From Anaspis maculata (taxonomy: Eukaryota > Arthropoda > Insecta > Coleoptera > Scraptiidae): 64,000 nucleotides of DNA. The first letter of the stretch is position 1. Each line of letters starts with the position of its first letter. The stretch covers positions 80,707,277 to 80,771,276 of the forward strand of contig OX421961.1 of assembly GCA_949128115.1 (NCBI GenBank). The letters are read 5' to 3'. Positions 23,085 to 33,789 of the stretch are shown here, in pieces. The translations under genes were made by a program, and so were the position numbers. The notes below the pieces were generated by a model. That model ran no database searches, was not told the DNA's origin, and saw only the letters and a program-made list of their open reading frames with translations.

Positions 23085-23470
23085 AAACAAATCTATTATT
23101 CCTATTTTCGAACAAAGTGGCGTTTATAAACTAACATGTGACTGTGGTAGTTAAATCTTATATCGGCAGAACATACAGAAATTTTAACGTAAGAATCAAA
23201 GAACACATGCGAGCTCTCAATACACAAAATTTAGATCAGTCTGCATTTGCTTCTCATATTTCTTTTTGCAATTCATTCAGTAATCAAAATTTTAAATCTA
23301 TTCTACATACCACATCAGACAAAATGTTATGTAATTATCTTGAAGAGTTAGAAATTAGAAAATTAAGTAAAAGCAATCCAAATTTATGTTTAAATGAACA
23401 AATACATTTCAATTCATCGATTTTACTCCCTTTTTTGTTTCCGTCAAGTAATCGAAATTATCCACAATAA
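23085..23470 (+). pseudogene. Penelope-like element 3' end: GIY-YIG domain
   Basis: The C-terminal GIY-YIG endonuclease domain of a Penelope-like retroelement. The GIY half, GVYKLTCDCG (23119-23148), lies in one frame. The YIG half, SYIGRTYRNFNVRIKEH (from 23156), lies in the next, so one frameshift separates them. The remaining ~95 residues up to the TAA at 23468 keep the family's Leu/Asn-rich tail. The reverse transcriptase that normally precedes this domain is missing, so the copy is 5'-truncated, as most Penelope-like copies are. The 3' UTR continues to about 23650. The upstream edge touches the pogo-like element at 23053. Confidence 0.78.
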
Positions 23471-23595
23471 ATACCTATACAAAGTACCAGCCATGTCTCT
23501 ATCGTTATTTAATTGTTATCATAATTTTGTCAGATATTTCAAATTCTGACATTTACTTATGACTTTTTACATTTTATATCTATTCACCATTTACT

Positions 23596-23644
23596 TGCTC
23601 TTGAAAATGAGACTATAAATAAGAGTCTCGAAACGCGTCGAGCA
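23596..23644 (+). ncRNA. Possible degenerate hammerhead ribozyme of Penelope element
   Basis: TGCTC (23596-23600) can pair with GAGCA (23640-23644) as stem I. GAGACT (23609-23614) pairs with AGTCTC (23624-23629) as stem II. These are followed by GAAA, a minimal CGCG stem III, and TC before the putative cleavage point. The string CGAAACGCGTC is characteristic of the hammerheads known in Penelope-like elements. The CUGAUGA box is degenerate here (TTGAAAATGA), so activity is doubtful. Confidence 0.5.
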
Positions 23645-24435
23645 AAATAAAATATTATACAAGTGAAGAGACATTTTTATTTCTCTCAGTGCCTGTCCAA
23701 TGAATATGTATTCAGAAAATTGTCCGGACTTTACGTTCTTCTTTATTTCGATAATTTTTGCTTGTGCAGATTCGTTAATTTCCCTCTGGAAAGATGGAAA
23801 GCTATGGTGTGAGAGACCTTTCTTTCGTGGGAAATCTATGAATTTGCACAAGTAAAGAAAATCGGGAAACAGAAATGTGAGCGTGTCGAACTTGGAGGAA
23901 ATGTGAAAATTTTGAGAGCGAAATCGAGAAGTGCATAGGTATAATAGATTCACTTCTACCGTGATTCCAGTCGACTGGGCCAATCTGAGCAGACTTGAGA
24001 AAGGAATGGGAAGAAATGTAGCCGTAACCCTATTTTATATGGATATTGGAGCCATAAATAATTTGAGGACTGTATTGTCAAATTTGAGTCGTCAAACAGC
24101 AGTGCAACGTGCAACCAACTGCCAAGTTCTAGACAGTTTTCAAATTTCAGATTTGGAAACTTAAAAACAAAATCTCACAGCCGACTAGAATCACGTGGTG
24201 GCGCAGCCAAGGGGGAGCTAGGGGGCTATAGCCCCCCCCCCCCCCCGACAGTCTCGCTTTTTCACCGAAGCAATGATATTTTTTTAACAAAATAAAAAAA
24301 TTATTGTGTTTGACTGTTACCTTCTTTATCATTTAGAAAATAGATCATTAGTCTCTCTGTGTAAGAGTTGCACTGCGATTGCGATTGGATTGCGAGTTTT
24401 TTCTCAATTGGTGCGGAGAGAGAAACTCTTCCGGT

Positions 24436-24778
24436 TCAAGGACGGAGTTGAATTGGTAAGATAAGCTTTGCGGAATCAATCCCTGTGGGTTTATTTCTTG
24501 ACAGAATCTCACCATTTAGGTTTCTTCCGAAAGCTACAAGGATGCACTTTGGTTTGAGCCCATTGGCATTTCCAAAATCCAAAAATCAATCATTTATCCA
24601 AAAATAAAAAAGATATCTTTCGATTTTGGAAATGCCAATGGGCTCAAACCAAACTGCATCCTTGTAGCTTTCGAGAGAGATCTAAATGGTAAGATTCTGT
24701 CAAGGAATGAACCCACAGGGATTATTGATTCCACAACGCTTATTTTACCGATATAACTCCGTCCTTAAGCAAGTATAC
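24436..24778. repeat. Foldback inside the hAT-like element
   Basis: Arms pair from AAGGACGGAGTTG at the left to the TCCGTCCTT inverse at the right, through GTTTGAGCCCATTGGCATTTC and its inverse, with the centre near 24605. A single-arm relative is at 35732-35836. Confidence 0.8.
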
Positions 24779-24819
24779 TCACCTACCTATCAGGCTTATT
24801 TTGTAACTTCTCGTTCACC

Positions 24820-24897
24820 AACGACTCGTTAGCGAACGATTATCGTTCAGACTGCCAACTAACGACTCGTTAGCGAACGATTATCGTTCAGACTGGC
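24820..24897. repeat. Two tandem 42-bp units
   Basis: AACGACTCGTTAGCGAACGA followed by TTATCGTTCAGACTG occurs twice in a row. The unit is itself partly palindromic (CGAACGATTATCGTTC). Confidence 0.85.
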
Positions 24898-25883
24898 ACT
24901 ATCGATAGATCTAACAAGAGCACGAAAGACCGTATTTCGTGAACAGCTGCGTTCGGCCGTATCGTTTGTATGTGCCGAACGATCGTGTATGACCTTTCTA
25001 CGTGCGCGCAGCGCAGCTGTCAGCTTGCAAGTGTCATTACTACCAATTATTACTGTCATTTTCCCCGCAAACCCGGGGAATACTGAATTTAATACCTACC
25101 TCAATTTAAGGTAGGTTTCATTGGTACCACAATAATTATACTCGAAAATAGGATGACCAAGGCCCTTTTTCGAGGAGGAGGGGGTTCGCCTTTGGCGCAG
25201 CTCGCTTCGCTCAAGTTCGTTAGCCCCTCTCCCCATGGCTAAATCTTGGCTGCGCCACTGGAATCACAGTAGGAGTCGACCTACCATAGCTAGTCGATAA
25301 TTATTAACCAATATCGTTGAAGGTCTTTTGAAACTATTGCCCTGCAGTGAGTGCTTCTGTGACGTTTTATACAGGTGGCCCAACAAAAACAGAACAGAGG
25401 AGTTTTCGGGTATTTCACCTTATTTTTTTTTAAAAAATCTTGGACAGGTCGATTTTTATACCAAGGGAGACATCTGAAACATACATTGGCAAATTTCTAT
25501 CATCAGCCCCCTCACCCCCACCCACCCCAACTTCGAAGTTCCAAATGACACCACTCACCTTGCGATACATCAAATTAAAGAGAATTAAATTCTCTTTCTG
25601 AATAAAATATTTCTATAACTTCCAACCCCACCCCCCTTTTTCCTAAAATTGTCTGAGTTCCCAATGTAATATTCTTGACCTCTTGATTCTCTTCAGTACA
25701 GTCAACGCAATCCTGCACAGCATCAAGAGGGGAAATTTTCTGTGTGAAAAGTGCCACCCAAATTCACCCCTTCACTCCCCCACCCCAACTTCAAAATCTA
25801 AAATGACACTTCCCACATTGTGATACATCAAATTGGAGATAATTGAATTCTCTTCCTGGATAAAATATTTTCAGAATTTTCAA

Positions 25884-26930
25884 TAATAATAATAATAAAT
25901 GATATTTATTGAACTGTTATGTTCAAAGGGCTATCGACCGAGGTCCTTCTGCCCTTAAACTACAATCTTTTTTTTTTCAAGATATTACCTAAAAAAGTGA
26001 TTTACAACAACATCATATTTAATGTGTAGAGCTGATATTTTTGTGGATTTTTTTAATTGTTTGATGGAAGTTGCTCTTCTTTCATGTCTTCGAAGATTTC
26101 CCTGATGGTCAGGACTGGCAGCTTCCTTTTGGGGGGAGATGGAACCCTTTCCCTACACATTGCATCCAACCATTCCATGTGTTCCCCATTGGCGAATTTT
26201 GTAGCTAGCATGTTTATTCGTTCCGCAATTGGCTGGATTTTAGTTGTGTTGTACAGTTCTTCGCTGGGAGGGTTATGCAGTGGATTGTTCTTGTTCCTCA
26301 TTTTTGTGATGGCTCTCAGAGTGGATCGTTCGGCTATTTGTATTATTTTAATAGTGGTGTTATGCACATTAATCATTAACAAGGGTGCGTACTCGATAAT
26401 AGGCCTGCAGATGGTTTTGTAGATGTGGGCAGCAGTTTTGATGTTTATGCCTTTGGACTTGTATGTGAGGCTTCTGAAGTGTTTCGCCCTGGCTATGCAT
26501 TTCCTCTTAGACATGTTGGCATGTTGCTTGAAGTTCAACTTTAGGTCTATGGTAACTCCTAAGTACTTCACGTGGGGTCTTGGATTGCAGATAGTGTTGT
26601 CAATTATGATGGAAGGAGAGGAATTCTTGATTCGGTGATTGAAGATGATGAATTGGGTTTTGTTGGGGTTCGGTTCGAGCCTCCATTTGTTGAACCATGT
26701 GAGGGTGTTGTCCATGAGTTTTTGTAGTGATGTAATTGTTTCTCTTAAAGTGGAATAATTATGGCTCACAAGAGCAGTGTCGTCCGCATACTGTAGGATG
26801 TACAGGTCCTTGTTGAATGCATTACTCTTCATTATGTCATGGCAGTAGTAGTTGTAGAGGTCTGGAGATAGTGGAGATCCCTGGGGAACGCCCTGTTCTG
26901 GAGAAAATGTAGATGACATAGAGGATGACA
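25884..26930 (-). mobile_element. 5'-truncated non-LTR retrotransposon, jockey-like
   Basis: Inserted on the minus strand. It is flanked by a perfect 13-bp duplication TCAGAATTTTCAA (25871-25883 and 26931-26943). The 3' end carries a (TTA)n-type simple tail, seen as AATAATAATAATAATAAAT on the + strand. The 5' end is truncated inside the reverse transcriptase. This is the signature of target-primed reverse transcription. Confidence 0.88.
26053..26930 (-). pseudogene. Reverse transcriptase C-terminal part, non-LTR
   Basis: An open frame of about 290 codons, read on the minus strand and ending at 26053. It holds the latter half of a non-LTR reverse transcriptase: QGVPQGSPLSPDLYN (motif B region), the catalytic YADD box about 30 residues later, the PNPNKTQFIIF stretch and KYLGVTID, then the thumb and a C-terminal extension. 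The order and wording resemble jockey-clade pol proteins. The endonuclease and N-terminal RT are absent. The first ten or so codons come from the flanking duplication and junction, so the ATG at 26943 is fortuitous. The remaining frame has no stop, so the insertion is fairly recent, but it cannot be autonomous. Confidence 0.88.
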
Positions 26931-26971
26931 TCAGAATTTTCAAAAAGCCATTTCCCCCCCTAAAATACTCA

Positions 26972-27201
26972 GGCCCGTATTCATAGTCAGATCTTATATA
27001 TAAGGTGGTCTTAAGACCATGTTTATTTAGACACAGGCTTGAACTAGGATGGTTTTATACATACGAGTTATCATCTTGGAAATATTCAATAACATAATCA
27101 AATACGCCTACATCTTCCTAAGGTTGTGTTTGGGAAAAATCAGCGTTTCAAAATTAAATAAGGTCGTCTTAAGACATAAGATCTGACTATGAATACGGCC
27201 C
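26972..27201. mobile_element. Small palindromic MITE, GGCCCGTATTCATAGTC ends
   Basis: GGCCCGTATTCATAGTCAGA at the left is inverted as TCTGACTATGAATACGGCC at the right, and GGTCTTAAGACCA/CGTCTTAAGAC also pair. The flanks are TCA and TTA, a near 3-bp duplication that would fit a Harbinger-type MITE. It is nested in the large foldback. Confidence 0.75.
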
Positions 27202-27531
27202 TTAGAATGTTAAATTTATAAGGGGAGGGGTTGAAAATTTGAAAAAAATTGTTTTCAGAAAGAAAAATCAATTCCCTTTACTTCGATGTATCACAAAGTA
27301 GGTGGTGTCGGTTAAATTTTGGAGTTGAGGTGGGTAGGGGTTGAAGATAGAAATTTGCCAATGTATGTTTCAGATGACCCCCTAGATATAAAAATCGACC
27401 TGTCTGAGCTTTTTTCAAAAAATGAGGTGAAATGTCCGAAAACCCCCCAGTTCTGTCTTCGTTGGGCCAGCTTGTATTGTAGATCAAATCAACTGAAAAT
27501 GAAAAACTGACCCCAAAGCAGCCATAGATAC

Positions 27532-28056
27532 TGTTACGATATCTCGCGTACGGGTTCGAATATAATTGAGACGATCGATTTAAAACACACACCGTTTATT
27601 GCGCGTACTACTACAATAAATACACGCCAACAATTATCTACTTGGAATTATATCGCAGATACTTCGCTTGTTTCGCACTTGTTACCACTTCGCATTGCAA
27701 TTAAATACTGCCCTGAGCTGCCGGCTGATGCCTTATATAAGGCATTCGAATAGTGTTCCCGAACTTTCTGTCTGCTTCCAGCAAATTCCATAGAGGCCCG
27801 GCATATGCGATTTCTAGACCATTCCTGAATAATCACACACGTTACCCGTATAATCCTGCCGGGTTCTGGAGCGGCGCCTCCGCCAAAATGGACAGATGTG
27901 CTCTGATCAGGCATTCGAGTCTCCATTCATTTTCACATACACGAACACTCTGAAATGCACCAGATCGCACCACACTTCTACACTGCGATCTAATGGATGG
28001 AAGAATCCAGAAAGATCGAGTGTTTACCAATATGTACGGGATCGCCGCTCGTAACA
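27532..28056 (-). repeat. Solo LTR, family A, copy 1
   Basis: 525 bp from TGTTACGATATC to GCTCGTAACA, flanked by a perfect 4-bp duplication ATAC (27528-27531, 28057-28060). A GCCTTATATAAGGC box (27732-27745) looks like the core promoter, and AATAAA on the minus strand near the left end indicates minus orientation. No internal coding sequence adjoins it, so it is a product of LTR-LTR recombination. Relatives are at 39427, 50998 and 55269. Confidence 0.88.
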
Positions 28057-28060
28057 ATAC

Positions 28061-29870
28061 CTACCTATACCTACCTGCATTGCTGTATAGATTGCATTCT
28101 CCATAGTTGAGGAATTCACGCGATCGATGTTGGTGCAATAATGGTACATTATGGTTCTATAGAGACTGGCACATAGATTCGCATACCCACAAGGGCCTTT
28201 AGAAATACCGATAATGTCACACACTACCATATAGTTGCACCTGGTATAGTAGGTAGGTATAGATAGGTGCTGCTATCACGCATCCACGACATAAATTAGA
28301 TTATTATTACAGTAAGTACTCGATAGCGAGAACATAGAATCAAGATATGGCCTCGTAAATCCAAAGGAAGTGAGATTGTAACAATTCTGCTTTAATTACT
28401 TCAGCCGGCCTGATAATTTCTTTGTCTGAACAAAGTTCACAAAATTAATCCGCAAATTTCCAACATATAGACACCCTTCCAGTGAATGTCACTTTTAATT
28501 TACTTCAATTACGCCTTTCACCTGCAGTCGTCTTCTCGAAATGCCAACTACTATTGGTTCTCTTCCTACCCGAGGTACCTCCCCGAAAAGCTGTGGGAGC
28601 TAAATCGAAAACTATACGGACGCAAAAACCATTACCGCTGGCATTTTTCTCCTAAATAATTAAATACCATTCCTTTTAGGCGAGAGGCGAACTTCTTTTG
28701 GAAAATTGAACATTAATCAAGACTTCGCGGCTCATTACAGTTCCCACCGTTTCCTTCCAGAATAACTTGATGGACCTTAATGCGGCGAAAATAAACCCGG
28801 GAGGATCGATGCGCCGTTGAAATGGTCCTCGTTAATTTAATATTTAAGGTTTTGTGAAGGGTGATCTGCTGATCTGGTGGCCCTTAATTATTAATTGTTG
28901 AGAGAAGGTGAACTTAAATAATATAACGAGTTGTTATTGTTTCCCTAAGTGGGGTTCATTCAAGAGGAGAGAGCACATCGGGAAATCTATAATCGGGAAG
29001 TTTCGAGGGTTGGAGTAATATTTGCTTTGTCGTTTTTTTTTTTCATGAACCATGAACGACCCATGATGCTGTTAGGGTAGTATTTACATTTAGGGTAGTA
29101 TCAATAAAAAATAAGCATATATATGCCGATCAGCTTTTAAATTCAGCACTAGAACGGTAATTTTCTTACGCCAAGTTGGCAATTCTGCAAAAATTGGGGA
29201 TGCTCAAATTTGTAATGTTGGATCACTTTTTCCCTAGATGACCTTGAATTTTTATTGTCAATCGAGTACAGCGCTGTTGCAAGATTGTGTAAACGTTCAA
29301 GGCGTCTTGATTTTGGTAGATTTTCGCCAGTTTAAATGGGCGACTGGTGGAATGTTTTTTCCAAGGTTTTTTCAAATAAAATAATAGATTACGTTGAGGA
29401 AACTGTTCTAATTTTTGGTCAAAAATAAAGGTCAATAGCTGATATCTAAAATTAATCTGTGCCTTATAAATTTAACACTAGGTGATAGATTTTACAAGCT
29501 CTCAAAGGTAATAATCGAAAATTTCACAATTTTCTGAATTAATTGCTATGCCTGTACTAAGGATACAATATTAGTGACAACGTAAATCAACTTATATAGT
29601 GCAATAGTACCTAGTATCACTATATGTAGGTACTTAAGATACATTGATACTATAACTAAATATATACAACAATTCTTGAAAACCTGTGAGATGAATTAAC
29701 TTCAGCTACAGCATTCGCTCGAAGATCTATAGGCAAACCACAGAAAAACTGCTCGACGTAGCTTAAATGCAAAAAAAAAGGAAAAGATGTCAGCGAGGCT
29801 GATATCAGTGGCCATCTTAGGGAACAGAGGGTAGAGTAGATGCAGCAAGTGGGCGAGTGCGAAGTTGACG
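28061..29870. other. Non-coding intronic stretch, mostly unique-looking
   Basis: There are short CCTACCTATACC-type runs at 28060-28080 and 28240-28260. 28470-28900 is less AT-rich and does not obviously repeat elsewhere in the window, so it may be single-copy intron. No gene was recognised. Confidence 0.4.
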
Positions 29871-29879
29871 ATGGAGATG

Positions 29880-30650
29880 TTGAGGAACTACAGGTCTAGC
29901 TCAGATGCAGTTTTTGATAGCCATTGTCCGCGGACACCTACTCCGCGACGATGTGGTTCATGGTCTGGTTCTCAGTTCCACACTCAGAACTCGGATCTTC
30001 TACATATCCTCACTGATAGAACTGAAATCTGCATTTTCCCTGCCCTGTTCGTATCCTATTGAATCCATACTTTCCTTGGAAGGGAGAAGCTCTTCGGATC
30101 CTCTACAATCGCTCTGTTCTTGACGGCGGCTTCAGTAGCCCATATTTCTTTCCAGTGTCTTTTCATCTCGAAATCTGCAGCATGGATTTTTTGCTGCGAT
30201 GTTCAAAATTGGCAGCCAGAAAGTCTGGGTAGATTTGACAACTCCAGCAATGATTCTCAATGCTTGGTTAAGAATGACGTCAATGATGTTGTGTGTGTGT
30301 GTGCTATTCATCCAAACAGGAGCGTAGTATTCCGCTGTCGACTAGACCAAGACAATGGTGGATATCCAAAGAGTAGTGGCGTCGACACTCCATGTAGTTC
30401 TCGCAAGTCTCTAAACCAGGTTCATTCGTGTCTTCGTCTTGGCAGTGAGTCTCTCCAAGTTGATCTTGAAGGATAATGTTTGGTCGAAGGTCCCACCGAG
30501 GTACTTGGAGTGGGACTGTGCTGCAGATGAAGTCCGGCCATCAAAGCTGACATTGAGGTGACGAACTGCTTCTGTCGTTCAGATGAATGGCTCTAGTCTC
30601 TATCTCCAGAGAGTTCGGATTCAATCCTCATTTCTGAAAGATGACAAAAT
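29880..30650 (-). pseudogene. Non-LTR reverse transcriptase remnant, heavily mutated
   Basis: Read on the minus strand, fragments of a reverse transcriptase C-terminus appear in the right order. LNPNSLEIETRA-like sequence comes first, then SKYLGGTFDQTLSFK (30464-30508, the YLGVxxDxxLxFK motif), RLARTTWSVDATTL, AEYYAPVWMNS (30305-30337) and LNQALRIIAGVVKST. Several stops and frameshifts interrupt it. The wording differs from the jockey-like copy at 26053 and is closer to the RTs that read YLGVTLDRSLTFKxHL. No ends or target duplication were found. Confidence 0.72.
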
Positions 30651-31249
30651 TCTGTTGGAAAATCGTAATACATATTCATTATGTGCAGAAATATCATAGT
30701 GAAAAATCACAGAATCGGCGGGTTTTTATTTTGCACATCTGTGTTATTTGTTCAAAAAGTTCGTTTTCAGTTTTGACAAAAAAATACAAGATAAAACTTT
30801 GGATCAAGTTTTCATTTTTGGCTGGTCATAATCTACTCACTGTTCGACTGAATTGGTTCAAATTCATTTCATGGCTTGTCTCTGTTGACAGAAGGGCTGG
30901 CCTAAAAAGCTAAAATTACAGAAGCCAACTTTTTTCAATCGAGTCACATCGCAGGTCAACCATTAAATTTGCCTCAATATGACTCGAACCCGATAACAGT
31001 ATTCCCAAAAATGTATATTTGACCAATTAACACAGGGATACATTTTTCCGAATCTGCGGCTCTAGACTTTGATTTACCCAGTAATTCTTGACAAGTTTTA
31101 ACAGAGGAATATTGCTGGTAAATCTAAACAAAATTGAAATCCCCTATCTGCCATTGGTCTATGTAACGTTAATGAATAACCTTATAGCGTGGAGACCTCA
31201 GGTGATAATAAGCGCCGCAAAGCAAGAGCGCCTTTCTCTTTCATGCGTG

Positions 31250-31375
31250 GCTCCAAGCCGTTGGCAATTTGTGGAAATTCCCTGGAATCCCGTGGCTATC
31301 CATTTAATTTGAAGAAATCGTATCCGGTGGAAATCCCGTGGTAATCCCGTGGCAATCCATCACAATCCGTTGAAC
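31250..31375. repeat. Degenerate short tandem repeat, CCCGTGGYAAT type
   Basis: Repeats of about 11 bp: GGAATCCCGTGGCTATCC, GGAAATCCCGTGGTAATCC and CCGTGGCAATCC. About nine imperfect units. Confidence 0.6.
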
Positions 31376-31814
31376 GTTCTGATGTCCCAGTAATTCACCC
31401 GAGGATTCACCCCATGATCATTTGCATCTGAAGTCAACTTTGAATGAAAGAAAAAATTTACATGAACTTAAGTACTCAGACAAGAGTGTTACTCGTACTT
31501 ACCTTATAAATATACAGGCAGAACCATGAATATAGCAATAGCAGAACCGAGGGCAGAACACTTAATGAAATTTTCCCAGGAATGTAAACAACTATGACAC
31601 TCACCTGACATCATGACAAACAACGGACAAGGCAACAGGGCAGCGGATATGGTGCAAGGAGACGCCAGAACTGGCATTTCTTGTCAAAATTTTCTAACCT
31701 CTTTGAGCTCAGCCCGTTTTCGCGCAACTTGGTCTATGACCGTCCGTTACACTCTAGGCAACATGGCCAACCGCGTTTTATTTTCTGCTGAATTTAAAAC
31801 GTGATCGGCATATA

Positions 31815-33687
31815 GTCAGGGGGCATAGGGTAAAAAAAGGCTTGGCCGTGTGCAGCTTCGTGAAGATATATAGGGATATGTCCTAATCGATTCCTGGGCG
31901 ATCAAGGACCATGAAAAATCATGGTGGAATATTGACATCTGCTGCAGGCAAATATGGTGGAGGCGCCAAAATGGGCTTCATCTGATGATAAGAAACTGGC
32001 TGTAGCTCGTTTGTTTTTTAACGGATTTCAACATCTGGAACATCATTTTGTAGACAAAAAAATTCTCTTCTTATTTCATGCCTAAGTTCTCAAACACCAT
32101 TCCGGGAAACTGTCAAAATTGTCTTCATAAGATATGCTAAATTCCGGCCTTTTTTCAAGGTTATCTGATATTCTTGAAACTTGACAGTATTATAGATCTT
32201 GAGGTGCCTTTTCCGAATTTCCACTTTTCCACTTCGTATATTTGCCGTCTTGGCCGCCATATTGGAAAGATGGCGCCCAAAAAACAGTTTTTTGTCAATA
32301 TCTTCATTTCAGTCAACGTAAGGTAGAAGCGTTTGTATGCGAATGGAAGCTTATTCAATTCTCTACAATTTGACACCTTACTCGTGTACGTGCTATTTCC
32401 GGTTCTTGGGTTATAGCTTCCAGAGCTCCCTGAAGCATCAACTTTTGTCATCCAATCAGCATGTCAAGTTGAGCTTAGCTCCACGTGGCAGTCAAATTAA
32501 CCATAAATAATGATAAATTGTCAACCACAGACCATTAATATCCAGAAAATCAATCATGGTAACGGTTGCTATGCAACTACAGGGTGAACTCAAAGGCGAA
32601 ATTAACTTTGAGAAGGTATAGCTTGAGGACCGTAAGTTGCACATGAGTGATTCAGACGTCAAATTATAGAGAATTGAATAGACCTTCACTTTTGATATGA
32701 ACTCTAAAGTTTTATGACGAATTTAAAGAAAAAATCGGAAATATGTTTTTTTGGGCGCCATTTTTTCAAAATTATGACCAGAACAGCAAAGATACAAAGT
32801 GGAAAAGTAAATATTCTGAGTGATGACCCCACATTTTATCATAATAATGAGTTTCGAATGTATCTGATATCCTTCAAATGCTATTTTACCTTTATTTCTT
32901 TCTAAAGTCAGTTTGCTTTCACAGTTCACCCTGTAATTACACAAATTACATCACCATGATCGATTTTCTAAATTTTCATCATCTATGGTTAATGGCCAAG
33001 AACTATTGATGGGTTATTTGCCTACTACATGACGGTGGTATCAATTTAACATGCTGATTGAATGCCGAAAGTTGATGCTTCCGGAAGTTCTGAAAGCTCT
33101 AACTCAAGAACCGTAAATCGCACAATAATGGCTGATATGTCAAATTGTAGAGATTGGAATGGGCTTTCCTCCGCATACACACATTTTAATCTTGAGTCAG
33201 TTAAATTCAAGATATTGACAAAAAACTGTTCTTTGGGCGCCATCTTTTCAATATGGCGGCCAAAACGGCAAAGATACGAAGTGGAAAAGTAGAAATTCAG
33301 AAAGAGCACCTCAAGATCTATGATACTGCCAGGTTTCAAAAATATCGGATAACCTTCAAAAAAGGGCGGAATTTAGCATGTCTTATAAATACAGATTTGA
33401 CAGTTTCACGAAATGACGTTTGTAAATTTAGGTATGAAATAAGAAGAGAATTTTTTTGTCTACAAAATGACGTTTCAGATGTTAAAATCCGTTCAAAAAC
33501 AAACGAGCCACAGCCAGTTTCTTAATACCAGATGAAGCCCATTTTGGCGCCTCCACCATATTTGCCTGCAGTCGATTCGAATATTCCACCATCATTTTTC
33601 ATGGTCCCTGATCCCCCAGGAATCGACTAAGACATAGCTCTATATATCTTCACGAAGCTGCACACGACACGACCTATGCCCCCATAC
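31815..33687. mobile_element. Foldback, GGGGGCATAGG family, copy 1
   Basis: GTCAGGGGGCATAGGG at the left pairs with CCTATGCCCCCATAC at the right, flanked by TA (31813-31814, 33688-33689). Arms include GTGCAGCTTCGTGAAGATAT and its inverse near 33648. The central part (32580-32935, ACAGGGTGAACT...AGTTCACCCTGT) is a third, diverged version of the arm module (shared strings CTT/CAAGGACCGTAA). Related to 56725-58264. Confidence 0.8.
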
Positions 33688-33689
33688 TA

Positions 33690-33781
33690 ATAAGCATTTG
33701 CTTAGGTTGTTGAGGAGTTGCTAAGCAGACTTTCCCTAGCAACGCCTATGAAATCCAAGCAAATGCTTATGCTTATTTTTT
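33690..33781. repeat. Small hairpin repeat
   Basis: AATAAGCATTTGCTTAGG at the left pairs with CCAAGCAAATGCTTATGCTTATT at the right, directly adjoining the previous foldback. Confidence 0.6.
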
Positions 33782-33789
33782 ATTAATAC

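Larger units (their letters stand above)
24195..25260. mobile_element. hAT-like non-autonomous element
   Basis: The left end GTGGTGGCGCAGCCAAG and right end CTTGGCTGCGCCACTG are inverted copies of CAGTGGCGCAGCCAAG, a classic hAT terminus, each followed by GGGGCTA-type sequence. GAATCAC flanks both sides (24188-24194, 25261-25267), extendable to 8 bp with one mismatch, as hAT elements produce. The interior has no transposase; it holds a foldback and a tandem repeat listed separately. Confidence 0.7.
25372..27474. mobile_element. Large foldback with two nested insertions, TA-flanked
   Basis: The ends are CAGGTGGCCCAACAAAAACAG and CTGTCTTCGTTGGGCCAGCTTG (inverse), flanked by TA (25370-25371, 27475-27476). 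GATAGAAATTTGCCAATGTATG near 27345 is the inverse of the sequence near 25480. The left arm also contains two direct ~250-bp modules (ACACC.. CACCCCAACTTC at about 25525 and 25785). A non-LTR element (25884-26930) and a small MITE (26972-27201) sit inside. Without them it is about 0.8 kb. Confidence 0.75.

Noticed and set aside
26057..26638. Plus-strand frames of 121 and 71 codons
   Set aside because: They are antisense to the reverse transcriptase on the minus strand.
28528..28655. Short open stretch after TTTCACCTGCAG that could be an exon
   Set aside because: It ends in a stop with no donor, resembles no family, and does not continue the EGF protein in phase 1.
29905..30476. Plus-strand frames of 72 and 118 codons
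   Set aside because: They lie opposite a mutated non-LTR reverse transcriptase on the minus strand and have no motif.
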